Assembly (NCBI RefSeq): GCF_023278565.1 | Contig: NC_064678.1 | Location: forward strand, 1,302,001-1,366,000 | Reading direction: 5' to 3' | DNA from: Colletotrichum lupini | Taxonomy: Eukaryota; Ascomycota; Sordariomycetes; Glomerellales; Glomerellaceae | DNA: 64,000 nucleotides | Part shown: positions 25,718 to 37,299 of the stretch, in pieces | Position numbering within the stretch: position 1 is the first letter of the stretch | How the letters are laid out: every line of letters starts with the position of its first letter | Made by a program: the position numbers and the translations under genes | The notes under the pieces: generated by a model | The model's input: the letters and a program-made list of their open reading frames with translations, nothing else | Database searches by the model: none | What the model was told of the DNA's origin: nothing

Positions 25718-26975
25718 ATGGGCTGGGTTCTCAACGCCACGCCCGAGGTCGAGGCCATATCGCAATGGCCGACCATCATCGCCGTCGTTATTGTCCTCTC
25801 TGTGCTTTCAGTCATCGTCGTGGGCTCTCGAATCTGGATCCGATTTTCTGCCCGAGGTCTGGCTGCCGATGACTGGATGTCGATTTTGTCCGAAGTATTT
25901 GCTCTCATCTATTCCGGCCTTACCATTGCACGTAAGTATCACGTCGAAAGTTGGATGTCTCCCACCAATGATTCTAATATGGTGTATCAGAAACGAGATA
26001 TGGCCTCGGTTTACCCATCAAGCTTAGGCCAAAGGACAATCTGATTTTATACACGCGCATCAACTTTGCGGGTCGCCCATTTTACCAACTGGGCATCAGC
26101 TTTTTCAAGATTGCCCTGTTGATCAGTTATCTGCGTCTTCTCAAGGGAACCGACCAAAAGAACTATCGCCGCATCGTCTGGCTGACCATCATCTTGGTCT
26201 TCATCGCTCATCTCGGGTGCTCATTCTCCCTTGTCTTCGCCTGCACGCCGGTCGACAAGTCATGGAACCCCCTCAAAGCGGGAACTTGTCTGCCCGCGGG
26301 CCCATCCTTTACCGCATACGCCGTTGTCACCATCATTTCCGACGTCGTTGTGGCAGTCTTGCCAATCCCGGTGCTGCTCAAGCTCAACGTCCGCGTGGAG
26401 AAGAAGGCCGGTCTTATTGCCATTTTCCTCCTTGGCTTGTTCACGACGCTCTGCTCTATCCTGCGATACCTCGAGATCAACCGCATCCAGTACGGCGACG
26501 GCAACTCAACGATGCTGGTCCTGTGGGGCACCATTGAATTTAACGTTGGCGTACGTTTTCTTCCGGAGAAGCGGCCGCGAGCTTTCCCCTTTCCCGTGTC
26601 TTCCGGTGAACCAAAATGGCTAATGAATATGGGCAGAATATCGTATCTTCACTTCCGTTCCTGGCACCTGTGTGCATGAAGAAGGCCAAGAACTATCGCT
26701 CAAAGTATTCTGGAGGCTCATCGCACGGACGAAGCCACCTGAAGGGCGCGGAACGGTACAAGCTCAGCGAGATGAACCACGACAAGTCCGTCTTCGCCTC
26801 GGCGAACCACAGCAAGGGCGACAACGGCAGCGAAGAGAACATTCTGCCCGGCAACATTATGAAGTCGGTGACGTACAGCGTCCAGGTCGACGACAGGGTG
26901 GACAGCAAAGCAGGAATGCATGGTGGGATAGGCGGCGGCACGCGACGGAGGGACTCGCGAGATTCAGATGTGTAA
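25718..26975 (+). CDS. SAT4 / Pth11-like seven-transmembrane membrane protein
   Basis: Three exons, 25718-25931, 25991-26550 and 26637-26975, give 370 residues. The family signature is complete: an N-terminal outside segment, a first membrane span (IIAVVIVLSVLSVIVV), the RGLAADDW motif, then RYGLGLPI. These are followed by the spans KIALLISYLRLL and HLGCSFSLVFACTP with CTPVDKSWNP. DVVVAVLPIPVLLKLN, WGTIEFNVG and, across intron 2, NIVSSLPFLAPV complete it. The tail of about 100 residues is hydrophilic and rich in Lys, Ser and Gly, as expected for a cytosolic C-terminus. Proteins of this fungal rhodopsin-like family sit in membranes, and some (Pth11 group) sense surfaces or host cues; I see no CFEM domain here. 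Splice phases are consistent and the gene appears intact. Confidence 0.92.
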
Positions 26976-27616
26976 GATGGAGAGTATCACGCATCAGCAC
27001 AACTTGAAAGCACTAAAAAGCATTTGAATGGCGACAATGTAACATGATAATGTGTAAAAGGGACTTGTTTGGGAAAAGAAAAGGATCAAATTCGATAGAT
27101 CGATTGTAGGGCGTTAGAGGCGCTGGACACACGAAACGTGAGATGCTTTTGTTCATTAGTAGCGATCATTTCCCATTGAAGACTTCACCTTTTTCGGAAT
27201 TCGGTTGAGGATCTGACGGAAGCGCACCGCATCACATCATCACTCATTCGCTTCTGCAGAGAATGATACCCTCGATCGCAAGCCGGCGGGAGCAAGATGG
27301 GGGGAAACCTGGTCATCATCACAGCACGGGCAGGGCACAGCACAGGCACAGCACAGGGCTCTCGTCTTGCTGATCTCTCCACACCGCGGTGGAGGAAGCA
27401 CAACAGACTGGGGTGGTTGGGAGGAGGTGGAGGGACGGTTACGTGTCAAGAAATCACCCCATCACCCCATACATCCCACAACACGATGCTGATCCCCATT
27501 CCCAAGAACACGGTGTACGCGATCTTTCATGCCTATGTTTATGTCATGAATGAATCAATTAGACTAGAAAGATTATTAGAGCTACAGGTGGGCTATCCGC
27601 AAGTTCCATAGTCCAT
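26976..27616. other. Convergent intergenic region
   Basis: The SAT4-like gene and the minus-strand monooxygenase end towards this stretch. No coding signal seen. A short CACAG-rich run is at about 27321-27357. Confidence 0.5.
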
Positions 27617-29481
27617 TTACTCTTCATCAAACTGAAGCTTCATCTCCCGCTTGCTGAGGAGCGGACTCGTAGGGCTAATCTTGGGCCAGTCGTGCGCATC
27701 CATGCAGGCCCGCCGCGACGCCAATACGCCGGGTCGGGCTCTGGAGACCACGGCATCTTCGTAAATGTCCAGAACGGCTCGGAGGTCCGCGAAGCTGTTG
27801 TTACTGCCGCTCAACTTCGACCCAACGGTCTCTGCGAAGTCGAGAACGTCGAGGATGGCGTGGTTGGCACCCTCGCCTCTGTCTGTGCGTGCCGTCAGCC
27901 ATACATCCTCGTCTATTTGAGACGAACCACCCTCAAGGGTATGGTAGATAGAGAGGCCAAGAAACCCAGACTTCAATGCCGAACGAAACGTTTCGGAGAA
28001 AATAGGCAAACGGGGAGATTTGTCAACAAGAAAAGAGGCACGGGATATTGTTCAACTTACACATCGCCATCGCATGAAAAGCATCGCCCATCAACACAAC
28101 CCTCCCTTTGGACCTCAACCCCTTTGGCGGAGGGTAGTCGTAGAGATCGAGGTGTTTCACGTCAGTGTCAGTGGGAATGCCGAGTGCAAGGGAGCGAAAC
28201 GGCTCCGACCACCCTTCGGCAAAAGACCTGATGAGCTCGACCTTGCCGGCGTCCGTCTGCGGATAGCTGACCGGCTCCGGCTTACCCAGGAAGCCCGGAC
28301 GATCCGGCCATGAGACGCACAGTTGACAGCTGTACTTGCCCGTGCTGTCGTCGTTGTTTCCAGGAGCGTCAAGCACTGCAGTTTAGGGAAAATGTGTAAT
28401 TAGCTTCTCGTTCTATCTTTTTTGGGCCCTGTTCTTTTTTCCGCCCTGCGTACAGGCGCGCGCGAGAGAGAAAGTCAATAGGAAGACGATGGAGAGGCAA
28501 GGGGAGGTGAGGGTCTCCGTCCCAAGGTAGCACTCTCGGCTCAGGGACAACCCTGGTTCGGTACAGAGAAAAGACCTCGCTTTCGTCTTGATCGGGTGTC
28601 AAGAGCCACTCTCGTGACATGAAGAAAAGAGAAAAGATCGGACACTGCTCCCTACGCTTTGATCATAAAACTAAGAAAAGGGAGGAACTTACTGCTGAGA
28701 TAGAGAAACGTATCATTCCGAGAAGATGCACCTTGCAGGAAAAAGGGGTCCAGCTTCCGAATCGGCTCCATCTCTTCGGGAGTCAATTGCAACTTGAGAC
28801 CAAGCACCCGAACCGGAATCCGGTATCTCTCATGTTGTTCCGGGAAGAGCTGGCGCCGGACACGGGAGGGGCCCCCGTCGCAGGCAATGAGCACGCGACC
28901 GGCCACCGAGCTGCCGTCTTCGAAGTAGACAGCGACACCGGTTTCATTTTCTTCATATTTCGTGAAGCCTTTCCCCCACTGCGATTGCTACTTAGCACGG
29001 GAGTTGTTTACGGAGCATTGCCAAGTGCCTCGTGTCCAACCGTTGAAGATATGCAGGTGGGGTTTCTAAGGGAGAGCAAACATACCTGAATATCGATATC
29101 TGTAGCCACCAAACGGCGCAGCCTCTCCCTCGTAACTCTAATCCTCAGACTCTCCGGGGCACGGGGGCTGGCGCCTTTCAGCTCTGCGGTGCTCAAATCG
29201 AAAAAGGGAAACGCAGATGCCTCACCCCTAGCGACTGCAGCCTGGTCGACGTAGGCCTCGGGCAGCCGCGCAACAAGATCATCTGGCAGCAAGGATCGTA
29301 GTGCAGGGAGAGACCAGTGCAGCGTCAGGCCCCAACCGACGCCGCGGGTTGTGAGGTCCGTGTCGCGCTCGTAGATACGGTAGGGGATGTTGTTCTTGCG
29401 GAGATACTGCGCAAGCAGCAGGCCGCTGACACCCGCGCCCACGATGATGATGGGGAGGGGTCCTTGCTGTGAGATTGCCAT
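27617..29481 (-). CDS. FAD-dependent monooxygenase (salicylate hydroxylase / UbiH-like)
   Basis: Four exons in phase: 29481-29086, 28978-28693, 28375-28061 and 27882-27617. They give 420 residues. The N-terminus carries the FAD-binding GxGxxG motif (IIIVGAGVSGLLLAQYLRK) followed by IYERD. Exon 2 carries the DG motif (LIACDGGPSRVRRQL). Exon 3 ends with the second FAD/ribityl motif GDAFHAMAM, which splices to RGEGANHAILD in exon 4. This is the class A flavoprotein hydroxylase layout: NAD(P)H and O2 are used to hydroxylate an aromatic or polyketide-like substrate. An in-frame upstream ATG at 29640 would add a Lys/Arg-rich leader without homology, so I chose 29481. Intron 2 is 317 bp, unusually long; an extra exon there is possible but the direct join SMLDAPG fits the family. 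Confidence 0.87.
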
Positions 29482-32400
29482 GGCTGCTCTGTGCTTGACT
29501 GGGCCTTTTCTCTTGCTGGGCAGCTTCTTTGCTTGGAGCGTGCTTTTTCTTGTGGCTTGCCCGTTGGACGAATCGGTTGGTCTTGGGGAGAGGCTGGGGG
29601 GCGTGTATAACTTCGACCAGGCCTCTTTTCTTTTTTGCAACGGCTGAAAACAATGGACGATAAGTCAGAATTCTATGCAGCAACAGTGGCGGCTGTGCGG
29701 CAAGCAGGCAAATGAAACGAGCAAGAGAGCGTACGGCACCAATGAGATGCAGCAATAATGTAATTGTATGTGTGGTGACCGGCCTGGGCGCGGAACACAT
29801 CTCTCAGAACTCTCCCACCAGTCTCTGCACCATCAGCCCAAAGGGCTTCACATCCGATGCAAGAGAACTCGAAAGTCATCCAATTTCACGCAACCAGACC
29901 GCGGTCTCTCCTCGACCTTTCATCGAACCACCCCCACTGTGGTACTCTTTTTGAGCCGAAAACTCTAATCCCACTTCCCTTGACCCCTGCCCAGAGTAAT
30001 CGCCTGATGTCGGGGGCCACTGGCCAGGGTAGCCCAGCCAGAGACACCCATGAGGCGGGAGGATCGCCGGAGACCTCCCCCCCGGGCGCCACCTATGCTA
30101 CACACACACACCCACACACCAAGGGCCTAGGAAAGACGCCGTCGACGGGCAAGTCTGGGTCCCCCCATCCTCTCCCTTCCAACGGGCGCTGTTCCTTCGG
30201 CGGCATATACCTACAGGCAAACAACAGGCACTGGCACACTAGGGAAGAGGGCGGGAGCGCGGGAGGGAGCGAAGGGGAGCAGAAAAAGGCTTAACAAACC
30301 CGTTTTGTTTGCTTGCCAAATGTCTGTGCCACAACGGAACGGTGCGCGGTCGTCGCCGCTACTACACCCCGGCCCGACAAGCAAACGGTAGTTTCAACCA
30401 CACTTTGACGATGGCCCTTACTTTCGAAAAGTCTTTGGTTTCCAATCGCTTGCTCGAACGCCAGCTCATTTCAATCATTGGCGAGTTGTCGAGACAGAAA
30501 GGGAATTGGGGGAGGTTAGCGAGACAGCCAAAGCGCCTCGCTAGAAAGCAGGGGATGCCATACCAACCCCCAGAACCGCTAATCTCGGACAGGCTAGGAG
30601 GGGTGGGGGATAGGCAGAGAGAAAGGCTGAATTGCAAAAGTTCACCTCTGGGCCCGTACGTAATTCCACCGAGGAACCCACAGGCCAAAGAGAAAAGTGG
30701 GAGATTTCGTGTTGCTGTGCCTTTTCAGGCGTTCTTGGCCATTTTCCCTATTTACGGAGTTCAACTCCCACAACCTTGTAAAGCTAGGCCCCCCTTCCCC
30801 CAGAACCACTCTTTCAAGAGACGGATTTTCCCATCTCCCTCTTCTCGCCTGTGTCTGGCTAAGCATTCTCGTGCGGTGGAGGCTTCCGGGAAACAATGCC
30901 GTAACTCCACCGAAGTATACACGGAAAGGATGTGGTAATCTAGCGCAGCAGCCGCGCCTCTCACGACCACTTACGGCGGTCTCTGCAAGGATAATTCACT
31001 CACCTCAGTCCCTCGCAGCCGTGGTACGCATTTCAAGTCCACAAGGAATACCTGGTTCTCAAACACCAAGCCTCTTCGTACTCTAAGCTGGCCCATTGGC
31101 TGCCCCTAAATCACGACCAGCACCAGGTCTTTGAGGCATCACCATATCAAGACACGCCAACGCACCAGATTCGGCGATGACGGGAAAAGCTCGTCCTGGA
31201 TCGCATCTCGTTCTTCATGCTATCTCGTTCGCCCCTCACAGATATCCACCGTCTCCATCAGCACTTTACTCTCATGATTCATCGCCCACGCAGAGGAAAA
31301 GATGCGCCGAAAACGGTAACATCGGTCGCAGATCAGACTTTTCTCTCAGGCGTCTTTCTGTTCTCGTTCGCCCGCAGCCAACAACCCTTGCCTCAGCCAT
31401 GCAAGGTTGCGGCACAGCACGCTGGCTACACGACGAAGTACGTACTCCGTACAGACACCCTCGTCATCCTGCTGCAAGCACGTAACATGGATATTCTTCG
31501 GTCATTTGCCTCCCCTTTCGCTACGAAGCCATAGATTTGGTAAAGCGCCGCGTTCTGTGTCACCTAGATTACTGCAGCCCATCTCCTGCGTTCCTGCTGC
31601 TTCCCGAGACTGCTACCGGAGGGCGAAGAGATGACGACTCTGACCGTCTGACAAAATTCGAAACTGACAGAGAGAGCGCGTGTCAGGGAGCATGTCATAA
31701 TAGACGGTTGACTACATTAACACGATCTTCCAGAAAAAGCCTCGAAATGGAACGTTACGCTGCTGGCTTGCTTCGCTAGTCTTGAGTTTGACTAGCGGGA
31801 TGGTCTAACCAGTTGGCAACCAACCTCACCATTCAAAGTTCTGACTGGTACCATTTGACAGCTAAACATCAGATCGGATCACGCTTGCTGACAATGCTCC
31901 GATCCCCAAATATTGGCTCGGATTCACTTGATGTCTTCCGACCAGCATGTCCGCCCTACCTTCCCCCGTTCCATTCCTTTCCTTCTCGATACCATCTGCC
32001 CAGCAGTCTGGTTCTCGCAAAGTTGTGTTGACCAGGGCAGCATAGGTCTTTCTCGTGTGCATGTCCCTGCAATTCCCACTCATCTACATTCGACAAGGGA
32101 GTCACAGTCATGCATAAGAATCGCGCTATCCTGTAGCTAACATTGGACGGCTGTCCTGCATGGCCAATACCGCGCGGCGCCATGTATATCCGACATGTAC
32201 TCCGTGTTCAATCATACCAGATCATATTACACTGTATGTAACGCACCTCGCAGTTTTCTACTGCGTAGACAGTCGGTGACCTCCCGACCAGATTGCCGGA
32301 TCAAGATACGGCCCCGAAGCCAGATGTATCACATTACGGGTATACTCAACGCCGATGCCGTGACATCCTATCAAATCACATCACTCAGGAATAACGAGCC

Positions 32401-33645
32401 CCTTCGCCATACCTCCTTGCTAGTATTTCCCCGGTTCCCAAGTCCTTCATCGACGGTAGCGAGGAAGCGTAGCGAGTAGTCTGGTTTGGGAGAGTACGAA
32501 GTCTGGACTCTCGAACAAATCTCTGGGAATTCCGAATGCTACGCCAGTGGAGCCACGGTCCCCGAGTGAAGCCGGGGAGGAGATGCAACGAGAAGAGTGT
32601 TTGATGACCGATCCTCAAGGGGCGGATAGGAGAACCCACCAAGGCTGTTGGCGAGTGAGAAGTGATAGCATGGGGGCCGAGTGCGTTAGCCCTGTTCATA
32701 CGAGCAAGGGGACCGAAATGGACCGGACCAGTGATAGTGGCGGGTTATGATTTTTCAACGGTCGTTGGATAGCGTGGGAAAACGGCCCATTAAAGAGGCG
32801 TCGATGGCAACGTCGTCGAGTGGAAGATCAGATATCGACGACATGTGGTGCAAGCAGTTACCCGTACGGATACTTGCCTCGACCGATGTGGGACGATGCG
32901 ACGCAACAGACGAGCAAAGTGATGAACCGACTTACGTCTGCGCCTGAGAGAATTGTCCTATCAGTTGGTCGAGGATTAAAAGTCCGCATGGCTTCCATGT
33001 TGTCGACAGGGCTTTGGGAGTGATCCCGCCCTGGAAAGAGCTGATTTGTGTCCGGAGTATTGGGAATTATTGCCCGCATACGCAGTAGTTGATGGAGCCT
33101 ACCAGGCACCAACGTGTGTACCACATGTGAGATACTTGGGAAAGACATTGATGGATTTGACATACTCGACAGGACGTCCCACTCGTCGGTATCCCATTAT
33201 GCCAGGGATGTTGTTTGGGCCCCGAATTGGGTGGCCAAGGGCCGTCATGCCACGCCACATATGGAAGATTCCAGGGCTGCGAGCTGTGTATCTCATAGCA
33301 TGCAAACGAATCCTCTTCTGGATGAGCAGTATGGATCACTTCTCTGAGTATTCTTTGATTCCCGAGGTTTCAACCATGGTCTCTCTGCTTAATCGGGGCC
33401 GTTGGTAATTGATTTCTGTTAGTCAGACTTCGTCAGATTTGGCTAGAGATGATCCTACTTTGAAGGCCTACCCCGAGCATAATATCCCCTTCCCGTGCCT
33501 CCTTCTTCCCTTCTTAGTATCCTTACCTAGTATCAATGACTTGAATCTTCTCGGCTAGGTAGGCGTGCTCTATTGATCGCGTGCTCTCTAAATGTGATAT
33601 TGCGACCAAGTCCGAAGTCGTATGACAACCTTCAAACACAAAAGT
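29482..33645. other. Gene-poor region
   Basis: About 4.2 kb of GC-balanced DNA. It includes a CA-rich run (about 30100-30118). ORFs of 60-210 codons occur on both strands, but none has a motif, a codon pattern or a splice structure I can support. The part next to 29481 should hold the monooxygenase promoter. Confidence 0.4.
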
Positions 33646-33678
33646 CTAAGACGCAGTAGCGTTCCGTCTGCAGCCTAC

Positions 33679-33870
33679 CTTAGAAGGATCCAAATCCATG
33701 GGAGCGAGATTCGGATACGGGTGATTGCTGCTGGGACGAGGTCGATACCATTCTGGCTCGCTTCCTTCCATAACCGTGGGAGGAAATTGGAGTCTGAAGA
33801 TTGGTTCGCGACTCCACGTGACTACAAATTGATCAAGGGCAGCAAGAATATCGCTTGCAAGCAAGCCTTA
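33679..33870 (-). pseudogene. Coding-like exon relic of unknown family
   Basis: The minus strand reads LASDILAALDQFVVTWSREP followed by a Pro-rich stretch and ends at a good donor (AAG followed by GTAGGC). Upstream, about 33961-34020 reads KLAVVALASAVQPFRAELK and ends at GTAATT, but the phases of the two pieces do not match, which suggests decay. I do not recognise the family. It may be chance coding potential. Confidence 0.22.
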
Positions 33871-34442
33871 GGCAAGGATCAATGCCCAAAGGAGTCTACT
33901 TAAGCGAAACTAGGGCAAGGTTTTCGGACAACAATGCTGAAGTGCGAATAATTACCTTAAGTTCTGCTCGGAACGGCTGTACGGCGGAAGCTAGTGCGAC
34001 AACGGCGAGTTTAGGTTCAATAGTGTGACTAGAACTAGCGTATCTCGAAGAATCCTTCATTCTCCTAGCGTGACAGTTGAACCGATAGCCTTGGCATGCA
34101 GTCTAGCTTCTAAATATCGTCCAACTATTAGAAGTCGATTCTGGGTACAGATACTTGCGAATACGTACTTTCCATGTCGCTCGAGAAGACCACTAGAGCC
34201 TAGACATCCCCTCCCTTAGTGAAGTCTTCAGAGCCGACACAGCGAGTGGCTCCATGAGACCTGAACCATTCAGGGAGATTTTGTTATTCCTGAGACTCGG
34301 TCAAGCTACTGTGTCGTCTTCTAGGAGTAATTCTGATGTCAGCACGCTCGCTTGTCGAATAACCGCAATCTTGGACTGAGGTGGTGGGCTCTATTATTGA
34401 TATTAAACACTAGCTCTAAGATGATGTTTTGGTCTTAACCTG

Positions 34443-34650
34443 CTATGGCTGTCTATACACCAATGCTGTCCCTCCCGTCTCGATCATCGTGCGCCGGCTA
34501 TACTGCTGAAGATCTGCGAGACTCATCTTGACGAAGTCGTATTCCTCAAGTGCCTCCTCAGAAGAGCGAGAAGCTATTTGCGGTGGCATTTTCAAATAAA
34601 CCTCAGGCCGACTCATTTCGTCTCTATTTTAGTTAGTGTCTTTGGAGGAT
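34443..34650 (-). pseudogene. 3' part of SAT4-family gene split by hAT insertion
   Basis: Minus-strand frame from about 34622 to the TAG at 34443 encodes a hydrophilic tail (PQIASRSSEEALEEYDF...), like the cytosolic end of SAT4-family proteins. It begins after CTAAC...AATAG, which looks like an intron branch and acceptor. The right edge is the 8-bp duplication TGGAGGAT (34643-34650). The matching 5' part lies at 44096-45357 on the same strand. If no intron is used, the frame would stop a few codons after the junction, so the exact original exon join is uncertain. Confidence 0.6.
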
Positions 34651-34849
34651 TAGCGCTTATACCCATACAAACAAATTAAATATGAGGTTCGTATTTAATT
34701 ATTTAGCTCATTTCTCGCGCCATATTTGATTATTTAATAATTAATTAATAGATTTAACTGATTTTTTAATTAGGAATTAAATAAAGCTATTACGAAAGTC
34801 CTTATAGTACTAACTTATAGACTTTACTTCGATTAGCTTTTCTAATTAA

Positions 34850-37200
34850 AAAATTAACCTCTTACTTTTATAATACTACTATAAAACTAGTTCTTAAGAT
34901 ATTAGACTTCTTCTAGCGTAGAGGATTTTATTAATAATTATTATAAAATTAAAGTTAACTTCGCAAAGCTAAATATCCTCTCGTAGTCTATTACTATTAT
35001 AGGGATTATAAAAATATTAAATATAAGCTTACTTAATATTAAATAAGTTAGCTAATAATTAATTTACTATTAAATTAAGTTAAGGACTAGCTAAGGGATA
35101 GTTTATAAGTAATATTAATTAAGCTTAAGTACGTAGTTAATTACTACGTTTATTATTTAAAATATTAATTATTACTAATACTATAAGTCTTTTATAATAC
35201 TTTTTAAAATTATAAGGGTATTAAAAGTAGCTTATAACTATTATAATAAAAAAGAAGGACTTAAATAACGAGGAAAAAGAGGACTTACTATCTCGTCTAT
35301 ATACTATTTTTATTAATAATCGTAGAGTCTCTTTTTCGTATTAAATAATTAGTAACTCTATTCGGGTATATCCTACTTCTTTTTTAACTATTTTAATCTT
35401 TATTTAAAATAAAAAATAATTACTATAGCATAGAGCGGAGAATTACTTAACTTAGTATAATACTTATTAAGGACTTACTAAGTATTAATAACTAATAGTT
35501 AGAAATATCCTTATAAGTTAAAATTATTACTAAAAAGTAGCTCTACCCGCTCCCTAAGTATATATTTAAACTAAATATAACGAGGAATACTATTTAAAAT
35601 TGGAGGTTAAGAAAGAGGTTAGGATATAAATTAATAACGAGCTAATTACTAACGAGGTAGTATTATTTACGTTAATTACGATTATAATATTATAATTTAA
35701 AAAGCTATAAAATCTATCTTTTTTTTAAAAGGTTTATTATATAACTTCTTTTACTCCTCGAGACGGTTAATAAAGTACTCGAGACTTATTATTATTTTTT
35801 ATAAATAGTTATAACTATCTCCTTTACTCTAGCCCTAGTATCTTATTATTTAAAAATAAAGTAGCTTAAGTACCGCCTTTAGCTTAGCTAATAACTATTA
35901 GTTATTATTATTAAGAACGTCTTTAATAAGGATCCGTTACTTTAGATCTTTATAAGCTCGACTAGTTATTAAAAAAGTGTAAATCTACTTTCTTTTTTAT
36001 AAAGAGCGTTATATTATAAAGTATATTAAATTCTATTTTATATCGTTATTAAGTATTAATATAAGCTCTTATAACGACTCCTTAAAAAGAGTAAATATAT
36101 TATTCTCGTTAGTCTTATTATTAACCTCGAAGAAGGCCTTATATTATTAAAATAATAAGTAAATAAATTTAATAACGTTCTAAAGCTTACTAATAGGGCC
36201 CCTTATATACTAAAAATTAAAATCTTTTTAAAGTTACTTAGTATTAATTAATATATCTAATTCTTATTTAAATACCTCTTTATTATTACTAAATAAAAAG
36301 GCCTTATTAACGAGGTTAAGAATATAACCGTAATACTTTATCCTCTAATTAAAAATATCTTTTTAAGTATAAGTATAAGATAATATAGGATATAAATAAC
36401 TTAGGTAAGTATCGTTATTTAAAGTATTATCGTAAATAACTACTCTAACTTAGTTACCCAATTCTTAGTTATTTATTACTAATTTTATAGTCTAGGTAAT
36501 ATTAGCCCTATTATAAGTACTATACTATTATTATAGAGTAATAAGGTATTATATTTATTACTTAGTATAGTTTAAAAAGTAAATAAAAACGGTAATAATA
36601 GTATTCTATGTTAGCAAGGTCTATAAATTAAATAATAAGTAGACTTTTATTATTAACCTCTAGATCTTTACCTTAATTATATCTTTCTTTTTAATAAAAA
36701 TCCTACTTAGCTCCTTTTTTATATTTCTATATAATAATAAAAGTTCGTTAGTAGTATTATAATTTAACTAAATATATCGTTAACTAAAGCTTATTTTTAA
36801 AATTAAGGAGCGAGGATTCGAAATTATAATACCTTATTTATTTTATTATTCGTTAAGGTAAAAATATAAAATATTAAAAAGTAAATTAAAATATTACGAG
36901 TATATACGTTATAGTCGTTCTTATCACGTAACTACTAATACTATATATAATTATAAGTTTTTTTTTTTTTTTTAGTATTTCTTTATATTAATCGTATTCG
37001 TAATAGATCGTTTTTTATTTAAAGCCGATAAATTAAAACGTAAGGAGGAAATAAAAAAGCTTTTTCTTTAAAAATAAGTAAAAGCTTTACGTTATATATA
37101 GGCTAAAATAGATTAATCTTTATTAAAATTAGATCGTTTTTTTTTAAAAAAAAGGATAGTATTTAAGAGGGGGAAAGCGATTCTTAATCCTTTTAATATT
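34850..37200 (-). pseudogene. hAT transposase remnant
   Basis: The C-terminal hAT dimerisation region is readable on the minus strand at 34870-35010 (IIPIIVIDYERIFSFAKL and, further on, IKSSTLEEV). This is where active hAT transposases carry their dimer interface. The upstream bounds are inferred from the space before gypsy-like sequence starts; I could not find the DDE residues or zinc finger with confidence. RIP has filled all frames with stops. Confidence 0.6.
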
Positions 37201-37299
37201 ATTAATAAAAATAAATCGGCTATTACGTAGGAAGCGTAATTTAGTAATACTTTCGGGGTAATTAACTAGGATATTATAATAACTAGGAATTCTAATTTT

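Noticed and set aside
28369..28620. Extra exon in the FAD monooxygenase
   Set aside because: The open frame in the long second intron has no similarity to the family, and the direct join of exons 2 and 3 gives the expected sequence.
17787..29481. A secondary-metabolite gene cluster
   Set aside because: A reductase, transporter and monooxygenase are near each other, but no backbone synthase or pathway regulator lies among them and spacing is wide.
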